NCBI GenBank assembly: GCA_900550825.1
Contig: URTZ01000036.1
Location: 1 to 14,046 of the forward strand
Source: an uncultured Collinsella sp.
GTDB taxonomy: Bacteria > Actinomycetota > Coriobacteriia > Coriobacteriales > Coriobacteriaceae
Length of the DNA stretch: 14,046 nt
Direction: 5' to 3'
Positions 7,086-14,046 of this stretch are shown one piece after another. The notes under the pieces are model-generated. The model had not been told where the DNA came from. It worked only from the letters and a program-made list of their open reading frames with translations, and ran no database searches. Within the stretch, counting starts at the first letter, position 1. Every line of letters starts with the position of its first letter. Both the position numbers and the translations under genes were made by a program.

Positions 7086-7122
7086 AACGGGTGCGGGTCA
7101 GATAGACTCGCACCCGTTTTCT
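7086..7122 (+). terminator. Intrinsic terminator separating trxA from the nickel/hydrogenase cluster
   Basis: Positions 7086-7099 pair with 7105-7118 in a 14-bp stem (one G-T wobble, core ACGGGTGCG/CGCACCCGT) around a 5-nt loop, followed by TTTTCT. This is a textbook rho-independent terminator for plus-strand transcription, lying about 120 bp after trxA. The intervening 6965-7085 contains a small GAGCGG/CCGCTC hairpin near 7002-7020 but no gene that I recognise. Confidence 0.85.
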
Positions 7123-7124
7123 AT

Positions 7125-7156
7125 GCGATGGTGCGCGATGGTGTGCGTAGTAGAAT
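7125..7156 (+). promoter_or_regulatory. Probable promoter region of the nikR-hyp cluster
   Basis: Just after the terminator there is a tandem pair of near-identical decamers (GCGATGGTGC at 7125, GCGATGGTGT at 7135) and then TAGAAT at 7151-7156, a good -10 box 44 bases before the next start codon. A clear -35 is lacking. No GTATGA-type NikR palindrome is visible here, so regulation by nickel cannot be read from the sequence. Confidence 0.4.
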
Positions 7157-7200
7157 CTGAACCATTGGATTACCCCATACATAAGGATAAGGAGATTCCC

Positions 7201-7449
7201 ATGCATGACGTCGGAATGAACATGAGCCAGCTTGCCATGAGCGTCAAGCAGGTCGACGACACGATCGAGCTCGCCCACGAGTGGAGCCATCAGCTGCTTC
7301 ATGCGACCGAGAACTTTGACATGGAGCGCATTGGCGCCAAGCTCGAGGCTGCCATGGCCGCGCTGCACGAGGCGCACGATGCGCTTGAGGGCTACGAGGA
7401 GGCCATCGAGGCCGACCACAACTCCGTCGGCTCTGTGAAGCTGGTGTAA
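7201..7449 (+). CDS. Unrecognised 82-residue His-rich helical protein next to nikR
   Basis: I do not recognise this family. The protein is small, acidic, without cysteine, and predicted to be almost entirely helical, probably two helices (about residues 8-37 and 40-71). It has seven histidines: His2 directly after the initiator Met, His26, His30 and His34 spaced i, i+4, i+8 on one helix face, His56 and His59 on the second helix, and His73. The start codon at 7201 follows AAGGAG with a six-base gap. Only one base separates its stop from the nikR start, so the two are surely co-expressed and the gene heads the nickel/hydrogenase cluster. Nickel binding, storage or delivery is a guess from the context and histidine spacing; HypA also begins Met-His, but this protein lacks the HypA zinc-binding cysteines. 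Confidence 0.8.
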   Translation: MHDVGMNMSQLAMSVKQVDDTIELAHEWSHQLLHATENFDMERIGAKLEAAMAALHEAHDALEGYEEAIEADHNSVGSVKLV

Positions 7450-7450
7450 C

Positions 7451-7945
7451 GTGGCCGAGCACGAGCACGCGCACGATATCGGTGCAAACGACGATGCGAG
7501 CTGTCGCTGCAGCGGCCCCAGCTCCGAGCTGGTGCGCTTTTCGGTCACCGCGCCCGATGATCTGCTGCGCCGTTTTGACGAGCAGATCGCGCGCCGCGGC
7601 GATGTGGCAAACCGCTCCGAGGCCGTACGCGACCTGATTCGCGCCTCGATCGCCAAGGAACAGATGCGCACGCCCGACGAGCAGGTTATCGGGTCGCTCA
7701 CCATGATCTACGATCACCACACCGGCGACCTGACACGCCGCCTGGACGAGGTGCAGCACGACTACACCGACGAGATCGTGTCGACCATGCATGTGCACCT
7801 GGACCATCACAACTGCCTGGAGATCTTGGCACTTAAGGGCCGTGGCGAGCGTGTCTACGAGCTGGCCGACCGCCTGCTGGGTCTGCGCGGCGTTAAGCAC
7901 GGCGAGCTCACGTGTGCCGCCACCGGACAAAGCCTAGGACTGTAG
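7451..7945 (+). CDS. nikR: NikR-like nickel-responsive ribbon-helix-helix regulator with N-terminal His/Cys extension
   Basis: This 164-residue regulator has a ribbon-helix-helix domain (about residues 28-72: LVRFSVTAPDDLLRRFDEQI, then NRSEAVRDLIRASI) and a C-terminal ACT-like nickel-sensing domain. All four square-planar nickel ligands of E. coli NikR (His76, His87, His89, Cys95) are conserved with identical spacing as His103, His114, His116 and Cys122 in VQHDY and MHVHLDHHNC. Compared with the usual 130-140 residues it has about 27 extra at the N-terminus, including EHEHAHD and CRC, which may bind metal. The GTG start at 7451 directly follows the preceding stop and lacks a strong ribosome-binding site, suggesting translational coupling. 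Known NikR proteins repress nickel uptake genes; here the likely targets are nearby or elsewhere. Confidence 0.92.
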   Translation: MAEHEHAHDIGANDDASCRCSGPSSELVRFSVTAPDDLLRRFDEQIARRGDVANRSEAVRDLIRASIAKEQMRTPDEQVIGSLTMIYDHHTGDLTRRLDEVQHDYTDEIVSTMHVHLDHHNCLEILALKGRGERVYELADRLLGLRGVKHGELTCAATGQSLGL

Positions 7946-7963
7946 CGGGATTTCCCGCAGCGC

Positions 7964-8044
7964 ACCTGCCAAAAAGGGACAGGTTTGTTTTGGCAGGTTT
8001 AGATGTTTTACCTACCAAAATAAACCTGTCCCTTTTTGGTCGGT
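7964..8044. repeat. Composite palindromic repeat (REP- or MITE-like) between nikR and hypF
   Basis: A 35-nt unit (7964-7998) is followed after an 11-nt spacer by an inverted copy (8010-8044), identical at 31 of 35 positions. The core reads CCAAAAAGGGACAGGTTT. Together they can form a 35-position stem with two G-T wobbles and two mismatches. In addition each unit is itself palindromic at its ends: ACCTGCCAAAA (7964-7974) pairs perfectly with 7988-7998, and 8010-8020 pairs with 8034-8044 with one mismatch. The sequence can therefore switch between one long hairpin and two short ones. The layout resembles REP pairs mobilised by RAYT transposases; no transposase is present in the window. The element ends seven bases before the hypF ribosome-binding site, so it may affect hypF expression. 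Confidence 0.8.
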
Positions 8045-8063
8045 TTTGATGAGGGAGAGCCGC

Positions 8064-10523
8064 ATGCGGCATGTGCATATTCATGTGACGGGCATTGTGC
8101 AGGGCGTTGGCATGCGGCCGTTTGTGTATCGCGAGGCCATGGCGCATGGCATCTGCGGCTGGGTGCTCAACGCAGGCGACGGCGTGCATGTCGAGGCGCA
8201 TGCCTCGGGTGCGGCCGTCGACGGCTTTGTCGCCGCGCTGTCGGAGCACGCACCCGCGGCTGCCCGCGTGGAGCGCGTCGACGTTGCGGATTTGGAGCCC
8301 GGCACTTGGGATGCTGCCAATGAACAGGGCTTTCGCATTGTGGCGTCACAGGACCAGACTGCGCATACGACGCTCGTCTCGCCCGATATCGCCACCTGCG
8401 ATGACTGTCTGCGCGAGCTGTTCGACCCCGACGACCGGCGTTTCCACTATCCCTTTATTAACTGCACCAACTGCGGGCCGCGCTTTACCATCATCCGGTC
8501 GCTGCCCTACGACCGGGCGGCCACCTCGATGAATCGCTTCCCCATGTGCCCTGCCTGCGCGGCGGAGTATGCCGACCCGCTCGACCGACGCTTTCACGCA
8601 CAACCCGACGCCTGCTTTGACTGCGGGCCGCACATTACATGGCGCGAGGCGGGTGTAGACAAAGACGACGCCCCCTCTGGCGCCCCGGCGCCGGCCGTCG
8701 GTGCCACGCGCGAGGCCAGCGACGCCATCATCGAGCGCTGTGTTAAGCTGCTGGCTTGCGGTGATGTTGTCGCCATCAAGGGCCTGGGCGGATTCCACCT
8801 GGCGTGCGACGCCAGCAACGAGCAGGCGGTGGCCAAGCTGCGCTGTCGCAAGCGCCGCAGCAACAAACCGCTTGCCGTCATGGTACACGACCTTACCGAT
8901 GCCGAGCGCCTGTGCCGGATCGATGATACCGAGCGCGACCTGCTTACCGGCAGTGTCCGCCCCATCGTGTTGCTGCGCCGCCGCGTTGTTGCAATCGACA
9001 GCGAATGCTGCGCCCCCGGCGCACCCGACCTCGCTCCATCCGTCGCGCACGATCTGCCCGAGCTCGGTGTTATGCTTCCCTACACGCCGCTTCAGCACCT
9101 GCTGCTTGCTGCCGCCGCGTCGCACGGCCTGCACGCGCTGGTTATGACCAGCGGAAACTTGAGCGAAGAGCCCATCGAGACCGATGACGATCTTGCCTGG
9201 GAGCATCTCGTTGCCGCCGGCATCGCCGACGCGCTGCTCGGCAATGACCGCGCGATCCTCTCGCGCTACGACGACTCCGTGGTACGTGTGGTCGACGGCA
9301 CCGTTATGCCGGTTCGCCGCGCTCGTGGCTATGCGCCGCAGCCATTGCCGCTGCCGGCGATTGACGGCAGCGCGCCCTGCCTGCTGGCATGCGGCCCACA
9401 GCAAAAGGCCACGATTGCACTCACGCGCGAGGCCGACAACGGCAGCGCGGCCTGCTTTGTATCGCAGCATATTGGCGACGTCGAAAACGGCGCGACCTTC
9501 GATGCCTGGAACGCCGTGCGCGCACGCTTTGAATCTCTTTTTGACCTGAAGCCTGTCGCGCTCGCCTGCGACCTACATCCCAGCTACCTGTCAAGTCAGT
9601 GGGCGCGCATGCAGGCGCGCGAGCGAAATGTGCCGATTGTCGAGGTTCAGCACCATCACGCGCACATCGCGAGCGTCATGGCCGAGGCCATTGCCGCCGG
9701 CAAGCTTGCACTCGATACCCGCGTCCTCGGCATTGCCTTTGACGGCACTGGCGCCGGCACCGATGGCACCATATGGGGCGGCGAGTTTCTCGTCGCCGGC
9801 CTCGCCGATTTTGAGCGAGCCGCGCATCTGCGCACTTGGATGCTCCCCGGCGGCGTTGCCTCCATTCGCGATGTTCGTCGCAACGCCTTTGCCTTGTTGA
9901 GTGAGCTCGGACTGCTTGAGCACCCGGGCGCCGCACGGCTCTTGAGCGGCCTCGACGCGCAAACGCGCAGCGTCACCGCCACGATGATCGAGCGTGACAT
10001 CAACAGCCCGCGCACCAGCAGCATGGGTCGCTTGTTCGATGCCGCCGCCGCTATCTTAGGCATCTGCGGCCAAGCGACCTATGAGGGCGAGCCCGCCATC
10101 GAGCTCGAAGCCGCCGCCTGGCGTGCACTCGACGGCGAAATCGCCCGCTCTATCGACAAGGAGGCGAGCTTTTCCGCAGACAAATCGACCTGTCTGGACT
10201 CTAAACCGCATTTTGAGGCACTTTTGGAAGGAATCGAAGCGGGCGCGTCGCCCGACAGGATCGCGCTCGACTTTCATATCGCCATTGCCCGCGCATCGGC
10301 CCGCATTGCATGCGCAATCTGCGCGCGGGTTGGCCTCGACACCGTCGCGCTCTCGGGCGGCGTGTTCATGAACCGCCTGTTACTGCAGCTCCTTACCCGC
10401 GAGCTCAAAGGCGCGGGGCTCACCGTCCTGCTCCCGCGCACCATACCCGTCAACGACGGCTGCATTGCCTACGGGCAGGCCGCTATCGCGCGTGCTCGTC
10501 TCGCACAGGCCGCATCGCACTAA
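8064..10523 (+). CDS. hypF: [NiFe]-hydrogenase maturation carbamoyltransferase HypF
   Basis: HypF uses carbamoyl phosphate and ATP to carbamoylate the C-terminal cysteine of HypE, starting synthesis of the cyanide ligands of the hydrogenase iron. The 819-residue protein has the full domain order: acylphosphatase domain (about 1-90, VTGIVQGVGMRPFVY); two zinc-finger-like CxxC pairs of pairs (from Cys112: CDDC, CTNC, CPAC, CFDC); a YrdC-like domain (about 215-400, IKGLGGFHLACDA); and a Kae1-like domain with HHHAHIASV (His530-His534), IAFDGTGAGTDGTIWGGEF and SGGVFMNRLL (about 764). The start at 8064 is chosen because GAGGGAG lies six bases upstream and the family begins just there; TTG/ATG codons at 8046 and 8049 would overlap that site. 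The upstream palindrome abuts the ribosome-binding site. Confidence 0.96.
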   Translation: MRHVHIHVTGIVQGVGMRPFVYREAMAHGICGWVLNAGDGVHVEAHASGAAVDGFVAALSEHAPAAARVERVDVADLEPGTWDAANEQGFRIVASQDQTAHTTLVSPDIATCDDCLRELFDPDDRRFHYPFINCTNCGPRFTIIRSLPYDRAATSMNRFPMCPACAAEYADPLDRRFHAQPDACFDCGPHITWREAGVDKDDAPSGAPAPAVGATREASDAIIERCVKLLACGDVVAIKGLGGFHLACDASNEQAVAKLRCRKRRSNKPLAVMVHDLTDAERLCRIDDTERDLLTGSVRPIVLLRRRVVAIDSECCAPGAPDLAPSVAHDLPELGVMLPYTPLQHLLLAAAASHGLHALVMTSGNLSEEPIETDDDLAWEHLVAAGIADALLGNDRAILSRYDDSVVRVVDGTVMPVRRARGYAPQPLPLPAIDGSAPCLLACGPQQKATIALTREADNGSAACFVSQHIGDVENGATFDAWNAVRARFESLFDLKPVALACDLHPSYLSSQWARMQARERNVPIVEVQHHHAHIASVMAEAIAAGKLALDTRVLGIAFDGTGAGTDGTIWGGEFLVAGLADFERAAHLRTWMLPGGVASIRDVRRNAFALLSELGLLEHPGAARLLSGLDAQTRSVTATMIERDINSPRTSSMGRLFDAAAAILGICGQATYEGEPAIELEAAAWRALDGEIARSIDKEASFSADKSTCLDSKPHFEALLEGIEAGASPDRIALDFHIAIARASARIACAICARVGLDTVALSGGVFMNRLLLQLLTRELKGAGLTVLLPRTIPVNDGCIAYGQAAIARARLAQAASH

Positions 10524-10690
10524 ACCGCCGGCCCATTTCGCCCGGCACCACCATCAACCGCCCGCCCAACACGTCCGACGCCGGCCGTCACACAGGCGTA
10601 ACGCGTTTGCTCGCTGCCCCCTTCGAGCGCTACCATCAAACGATGGTTTATTGAGCGCCTATCCAGCGCATACGGATAAAGGGGAACAAT

Positions 10691-10951
10691 ATGTGCCTTG
10701 CCGTTCCCGGTAAAGTAATCAAACGAGACGACAACCTTAAGGCAACTGTCGACATGATGGGCATCGAGCGCCCGGTATCGCTGCGCCTGGTGCCGTCGGC
10801 GCAGGTGGGCGACTATGTTCTCGTGCATGCCGGCTTTGGCATCCAGATCGTCGACGAGCAGGAAGCGCAAGAAACGCTCGAGCTCGTTAATGCCATGACC
10901 GAACTGGCCGAAGAAGACCAACTGGCCAGCAACCCGGCCGAGGCATACTAG
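10691..10951 (+). CDS. hypC: Hydrogenase maturation chaperone HypC
   Basis: This 86-residue protein has the family's N-terminal MCLAVPGKV, in which Cys2 (exposed after Met removal) binds the Fe(CN)2CO precursor, and the conserved VHAGFGIQ with His46. HypC works with HypD as the scaffold on which the iron-cyanide-CO unit is built and then delivered to the hydrogenase large subunit precursor. The ATG at 10691 follows AAGGGGAA with a normal spacing. A 167-bp gap separates it from hypF, containing a small ACCATC/GATGGT hairpin at 10632-10647 followed by TTTATT but no clear promoter. Its stop codon overlaps the hypD GTG start by one base. Confidence 0.96.
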   Translation: MCLAVPGKVIKRDDNLKATVDMMGIERPVSLRLVPSAQVGDYVLVHAGFGIQIVDEQEAQETLELVNAMTELAEEDQLASNPAEAY

Positions 10952-12063
10952 TGGCGGCCGGACAGCCGGCTCGCTCCGGTATCGACTTTTCGGCATTTCG
11001 CGATTCCAAGCTGGCTCGCGAGCTCATCGAGCGCATTCATGAGCTTGTCGGCGATCGCACCATCAACCTTATGGAAGTCTGCGGCACGCACACCGTGAGC
11101 ATCGGCCGCTATGGCTTTCGCTCCATTATGCCGGCCGGGCTCAAGCTGCTGAGCGGACCGGGCTGCCCCGTCTGCGTCACCGCCAACCGCGACATCGACC
11201 ACGCAATCGCGCTCGCCAACATAGACGGCGCCATCATCACCACCTTTGGCGACATGATGCGCGTGCCCGGATCGTCCACCTCACTTTCTGCGCAAAAGGC
11301 GGCGGGGCGCGATATTCGCATTGTGTACTCCCCACTCGATGCACTCGATATCGCCGAACACAACCCCGATCGCCCGGTCATCTTTATGGGCGTCGGCTTT
11401 GAGACCACGACGCCCACCATCGCCGCCGCCATTTTGGAGGCCGATGCACGCGGACTCCAAAACTTCTCGGTCTATTGCGCCCACAAGACCACGCCGCCGG
11501 CGCTATGCGCGATTGCCAACGATCCCGAGACCACCATCGACGGCTTTATCCTGCCGGGCCACGTCGCCACCATCACGGGCTTGGCGCCTTTTAGCTTTTT
11601 GGTCGACGAGTTCGATACCCCGGGCGTGGTCACGGGATTTGAACCGGTCGATATCCTGCAAGGCATCTGCATGCTGGTCCAGATGGTTGTCGAGGACAGG
11701 CCCGCGATCGACAACGCCTACCGCCGTGGCGTTAACGCAGACGGCAACCCCGTGGCGCGCCAGCTGGTCGAGCAGGTGTTTGAGCCATGCGACACCACGT
11801 GGCGCGGACTGGGGCCGATTGCCAACTCGGGCCTTTCCATCCGCCCCGAGTTCTCGCGCTTTGATGCCCGCACTCGCTTTGACGTGCCCGTTGAGGCGAC
11901 GGTCGAGCCGCGTGGGTGCCGCTGCGGCGACGTGCTGCGCGGGGCCATTACGCCGAGCAGCTGCCCGCTCTTTGGCCACGCTTGTACGCCCGAGCATCCC
12001 GTCGGCCCCTGCATGGTGAGCTCCGAGGGCAGCTGCGCAGCATACTACCGTTACCGAGTCTAG
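10951..12063 (+). CDS. hypD: Hydrogenase maturation protein HypD
   Basis: HypD is the iron-sulfur scaffold and redox partner of HypC in assembling the Fe(CN)2CO group. The 370-residue protein carries the conserved CGTH motif with Cys44, GPGCPVC with Cys72 and Cys75, GFETTTPT, CAHKTTPPAL and GFILPGHV. The C-terminal Cys-rich segment has Cys323, Cys325, Cys338, Cys345, Cys354 and Cys362, including ligands of the [4Fe-4S] cluster. The GTG start at 10951 overlaps the hypC stop (TAGTG), and the conserved region begins about ten residues later. No strong ribosome-binding site is visible, so translation is probably coupled to hypC, which fits the fixed HypC-HypD complex. Confidence 0.96.
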   Translation: MAAGQPARSGIDFSAFRDSKLARELIERIHELVGDRTINLMEVCGTHTVSIGRYGFRSIMPAGLKLLSGPGCPVCVTANRDIDHAIALANIDGAIITTFGDMMRVPGSSTSLSAQKAAGRDIRIVYSPLDALDIAEHNPDRPVIFMGVGFETTTPTIAAAILEADARGLQNFSVYCAHKTTPPALCAIANDPETTIDGFILPGHVATITGLAPFSFLVDEFDTPGVVTGFEPVDILQGICMLVQMVVEDRPAIDNAYRRGVNADGNPVARQLVEQVFEPCDTTWRGLGPIANSGLSIRPEFSRFDARTRFDVPVEATVEPRGCRCGDVLRGAITPSSCPLFGHACTPEHPVGPCMVSSEGSCAAYYRYRV

Positions 12064-12111
12064 CCCGAACGCCCCCGCGCGCTGACACCTCCCATGATTG
12101 GAGTTTTCGAT

Positions 12112-13146
12112 ATGTCCCATAGTATCTCCGATAGCGCTGTCTTGCTGGGCCACGGCTCTGGCGGCCAGATGATGAAACGCATCATCGACGAGGTCTTTTT
12201 GGATGCCTTTGGGTCGCCCGAGCTGCTCGAGGGCAACGACGCCGGCGTCGCCGCACTGCCCGCGAGCGGGCGCATCGCCATGTCGACCGACAGCTTTGTA
12301 GTCTCGCCGCAGTTCTTCCCCGGTGGCAACATCGGCCGCCTTGCCGTGTGCGGAACCGTCAACGATGTCGCGACCTCGGGCGCCAACGTGCGCTACCTGT
12401 CGTGCGGCTTTATCCTCGAAGAGGGCTATCCCATGGATAAGCTCCACCAGATTGTGCAGACGATGGCCGAAACGGCGCGCGAGGCGGGCGTGTCCATAAT
12501 CACGGGCGACACCAAGGTAGTCGAGCGTGGCGGCGCCGACGGCGTCTACATCAATACCGCCGGCGTGGGCGAGGTTCCCACGGGTGTGGCGCTCAGCGGC
12601 GCCAACTGCCGCCCCGGCGATGTCATTCTGGTATCGGGTACACTGGGCGACCACGGCATCGCCATCATGAGCCAACGCGAGGGCTTGGCGTTTTCGAGCA
12701 CGATCGAAAGCGATGCCGCACCGCTCAACCACCTGATTGCCGACGTTCTGGCCGCAGCACCCGACACACGCTGCTTCCGCGACCCCACGCGCGGTGGCCT
12801 GGCCTCGACGCTCAACGAGTTTGCGCAGGCCAGCGGCGTTGCCATGGAAATCGACGAGGACGATGTGCCCGTGCGCCCCGACGTGCAGGCCGCCTGCGAG
12901 ATGCTCGGCTACGACGTGCTGCAGGTTGCCAACGAGGGCAAGATGGTCGCCGTGGTGCCCGCCGAGCAGGCCGACGCGGCGCTGGCAGCCATGCGTGCCG
13001 CCCGCTACGGCGAGAACGCCGCCATCATCGGGCGCGTGCTACCGATTGCCGAAGACGCTCGTCCCGCCGTGCGCGTGCGCACCGGCTGGGGCTCGACGCG
13101 TATCCTCGACATGCTCGTGGGAGAGCAGCTGCCGAGGATTTGCTAG
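12112..13146 (+). CDS. hypE: Carbamoyl dehydratase HypE
   Basis: HypE dehydrates its own carbamoylated C-terminal cysteine with ATP to a thiocyanate, which donates cyanide to iron on HypC-HypD. The 344-residue protein ends in LPRIC, so the essential C-terminal Cys344 is present. Other family features are the N-terminal LLGHGSGGQMM, EGNDAGV, STDSFVVSPQFFPGG, GRLAVCGTVNDVATSGA, IITGDTKVVERG and DPTRGGLASTLNEFA, typical of the PurM-like ATPase fold. The ATG at 12112 is chosen over the one at 12094 because GGAG (12100-12103) lies eight bases upstream, whereas the earlier ATG has only CCTCCC before it. It follows hypD by 48 bases and closes the hyp cluster. Confidence 0.96.
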   Translation: MSHSISDSAVLLGHGSGGQMMKRIIDEVFLDAFGSPELLEGNDAGVAALPASGRIAMSTDSFVVSPQFFPGGNIGRLAVCGTVNDVATSGANVRYLSCGFILEEGYPMDKLHQIVQTMAETAREAGVSIITGDTKVVERGGADGVYINTAGVGEVPTGVALSGANCRPGDVILVSGTLGDHGIAIMSQREGLAFSSTIESDAAPLNHLIADVLAAAPDTRCFRDPTRGGLASTLNEFAQASGVAMEIDEDDVPVRPDVQAACEMLGYDVLQVANEGKMVAVVPAEQADAALAAMRAARYGENAAIIGRVLPIAEDARPAVRVRTGWGSTRILDMLVGEQLPRIC

Positions 13147-13272
13147 CAGACACGGCGCGCAGCCGCCGCAGTGCAACTCAAGGTTGTTACAGATATTCAG
13201 ATTCCAGGCACGCCCGACGCGCAAGGCCAGTATCATGAGGTGCGCTTTACAACTCAAACGGCAGGAGCACCC

Positions 13273-13941
13273 ATGGCAGCAGCGTTTTCCCATGTGATTT
13301 TTGATCTGGACGGCACCATCCTCAACACGCTCGAGGATCTGGCGGCCGCCGGCAACCATACCTGCGAGATGCACGGCTGGCCTACGTTTGCCGTGGACGA
13401 GTACCGCTACAAGGTAGGAAACGGCATGCTCAAGCTGGTCGAGCGCTTTATGCCCGCCGAGTACGCGGGCAACGGTCGCATGTTTGAGCGGACGCTTGCC
13501 GAGTTTAGGGCATATTACGGCGAGCACAAGGAGGACCATACCGCCCCCTACGCCGGCACGATCGAGATGCTCGACCGTCTGCGCGCCGCGGGCGTTCAGC
13601 TGGCCGTGCTTACCAACAAGGACCATGTCTCGGCTGCCCCGCTTATCGAAAAGTACTTTGGCCCCGACCGCTTTGCGCTGGTGCAGGGCCGCGTCGACGC
13701 GTTTCCGCCCAAGCCCGAGGCGCCCGTCACACTGCATGTGATGGAAGAGCTCGGCGCCGATCCGGCAACCACGCTCTACGTAGGCGATTCGAATGTCGAT
13801 GTTCTGACCGGCCACAACGCCGGCCTTAAGAGCGCCGGCGTCACCTGGGGCTTCCGCGGCCGAACAGAGCTGGAGTCCGCCGGCGCCGACTACGTGGTGG
13901 ACACCCAGGACGAGCTCGCGGCGCTGATTCTGGGCGAGTAG
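13273..13941 (+). CDS. HAD-superfamily hydrolase, phosphoglycolate phosphatase-like
   Basis: This 222-residue cytoplasmic phosphatase has all HAD motifs: motif I DLDGT with nucleophile Asp11 and acid Asp13, motif II LTNK, motif III Lys in PKPE, and motif IV GDSNVD. A four-helix cap (about residues 20-90) places it in subclass I with Gph and PpaX. Phosphoglycolate or another small sugar phosphate is the likely substrate, but specificity cannot be read from the sequence. The ATG at 13273 is chosen because GGAG lies five bases upstream and the nucleophile motif then falls at the usual distance. A 126-bp gap separates it from hypE, with a possible -10 box TATCAT at 13231-13236 lacking a good -35, so it may be independently transcribed. 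No functional link to hydrogenase maturation is evident. Confidence 0.9.
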   Translation: MAAAFSHVIFDLDGTILNTLEDLAAAGNHTCEMHGWPTFAVDEYRYKVGNGMLKLVERFMPAEYAGNGRMFERTLAEFRAYYGEHKEDHTAPYAGTIEMLDRLRAAGVQLAVLTNKDHVSAAPLIEKYFGPDRFALVQGRVDAFPPKPEAPVTLHVMEELGADPATTLYVGDSNVDVLTGHNAGLKSAGVTWGFRGRTELESAGADYVVDTQDELAALILGE

Positions 13942-14046
13942 CGGGGCTGTCGCTCAACACGGCTGCATAGATTCTGTCGCGCGGAAAGTAGTCGTTTAAG
14001 AACGTCCCCAATGACTGCCATGGCAACGCCGATGTTTTGGCAATGA
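13942..14046. other. Tail of the window without a recognised gene
   Basis: About 100 bases after the HAD gene show no terminator hairpin with a T-run. On the minus strand there is ATTGGGGACGTTCTTAAACG (14012-13993 region), a string that I associate loosely with dispersed intergenic repeats in Coriobacteriia, and a TGCCATGGCA palindrome nearby. This is impression rather than proof. Confidence 0.25.

Noticed and set aside
7119..7200. NikR operator in front of the nickel cluster
   Set aside because: No GTATGA/TCATAC pair or other inverted repeat with suitable spacing was found; only a decamer direct repeat is present.
8346..9470. 374-residue open frame on the minus strand inside hypF
   Set aside because: The opposite strand encodes a fully conserved HypF with all its motifs; the antisense frame is a codon-bias artefact.
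10651..10680. TTGAGC plus GATAAA with an 18-bp spacer as a hypC promoter
   Set aside because: The predicted transcript would start at or after the hypC ribosome-binding site, so the boxes cannot serve that gene.
11503..12732. 409-residue open frame on the minus strand opposite hypD and hypE
   Set aside because: It spans two conserved genes and their gap, has biased composition and no recognisable motif or promoter.

Overview
The window is GC-rich, densely coding DNA. The combination of an NiaR-regulated nadA-nadB-nadC operon, LytTR/GHKL signalling, NikR and [NiFe]-hydrogenase Hyp maturation genes, together with the codon use, suggests a gut member of the Coriobacteriia (Actinomycetota), most like Collinsella. 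That placement rests on remembered gene order and style, not on a database search.

Layout. (1) Positions 1-3660, minus strand: a de novo NAD biosynthesis operon, read nadA (3575-2550), nadB (2492-1116), nadC (1112-252), niaR (252 to the window edge, partial). A 44-bp palindrome at 3617-3660 overlaps a good minus-strand promoter in front of nadA and contains the expected NiaR operator, so the last gene of the operon probably represses the whole operon when nicotinate is available. (2) Positions 3799-5868, plus strand: a LytTR response regulator and a GHKL sensor kinase, translationally coupled, with a 16-nt direct repeat just upstream. (3) Position 6501-5932, minus strand: a 189-aa protein resembling a uracil-DNA-glycosylase fold that has lost its catalytic motifs. 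It is divergent from trxA (6644-6964, plus), which is followed by a strong intrinsic terminator at 7086-7122. (4) Positions 7201-13146, plus strand: a nickel/hydrogenase maturation cluster made of an 82-aa His-rich helical protein, NikR with a His/Cys N-terminal extension, hypF, hypC, hypD and hypE. A composite palindromic repeat sits between nikR and hypF. (5) Positions 13273-13941: a phosphoglycolate-phosphatase-like HAD hydrolase, then about 100 bp without a recognised gene.

How it works together. NadB and NadA make quinolinate from aspartate and dihydroxyacetone phosphate, NadC converts it to nicotinate mononucleotide, and NiaR closes the loop. In the hyp cluster, HypF and HypE make the thiocyanate donor for cyanide ligands and HypC-HypD assemble the Fe(CN)2CO unit. 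NikR is a nickel sensor. HypA and HypB, the usual nickel inserters, are not in the window, and an unrecognised small His-rich protein sits at the head of the cluster instead. No hydrogenase structural genes, tRNA, rRNA, CRISPR array or intact transposase gene were seen.
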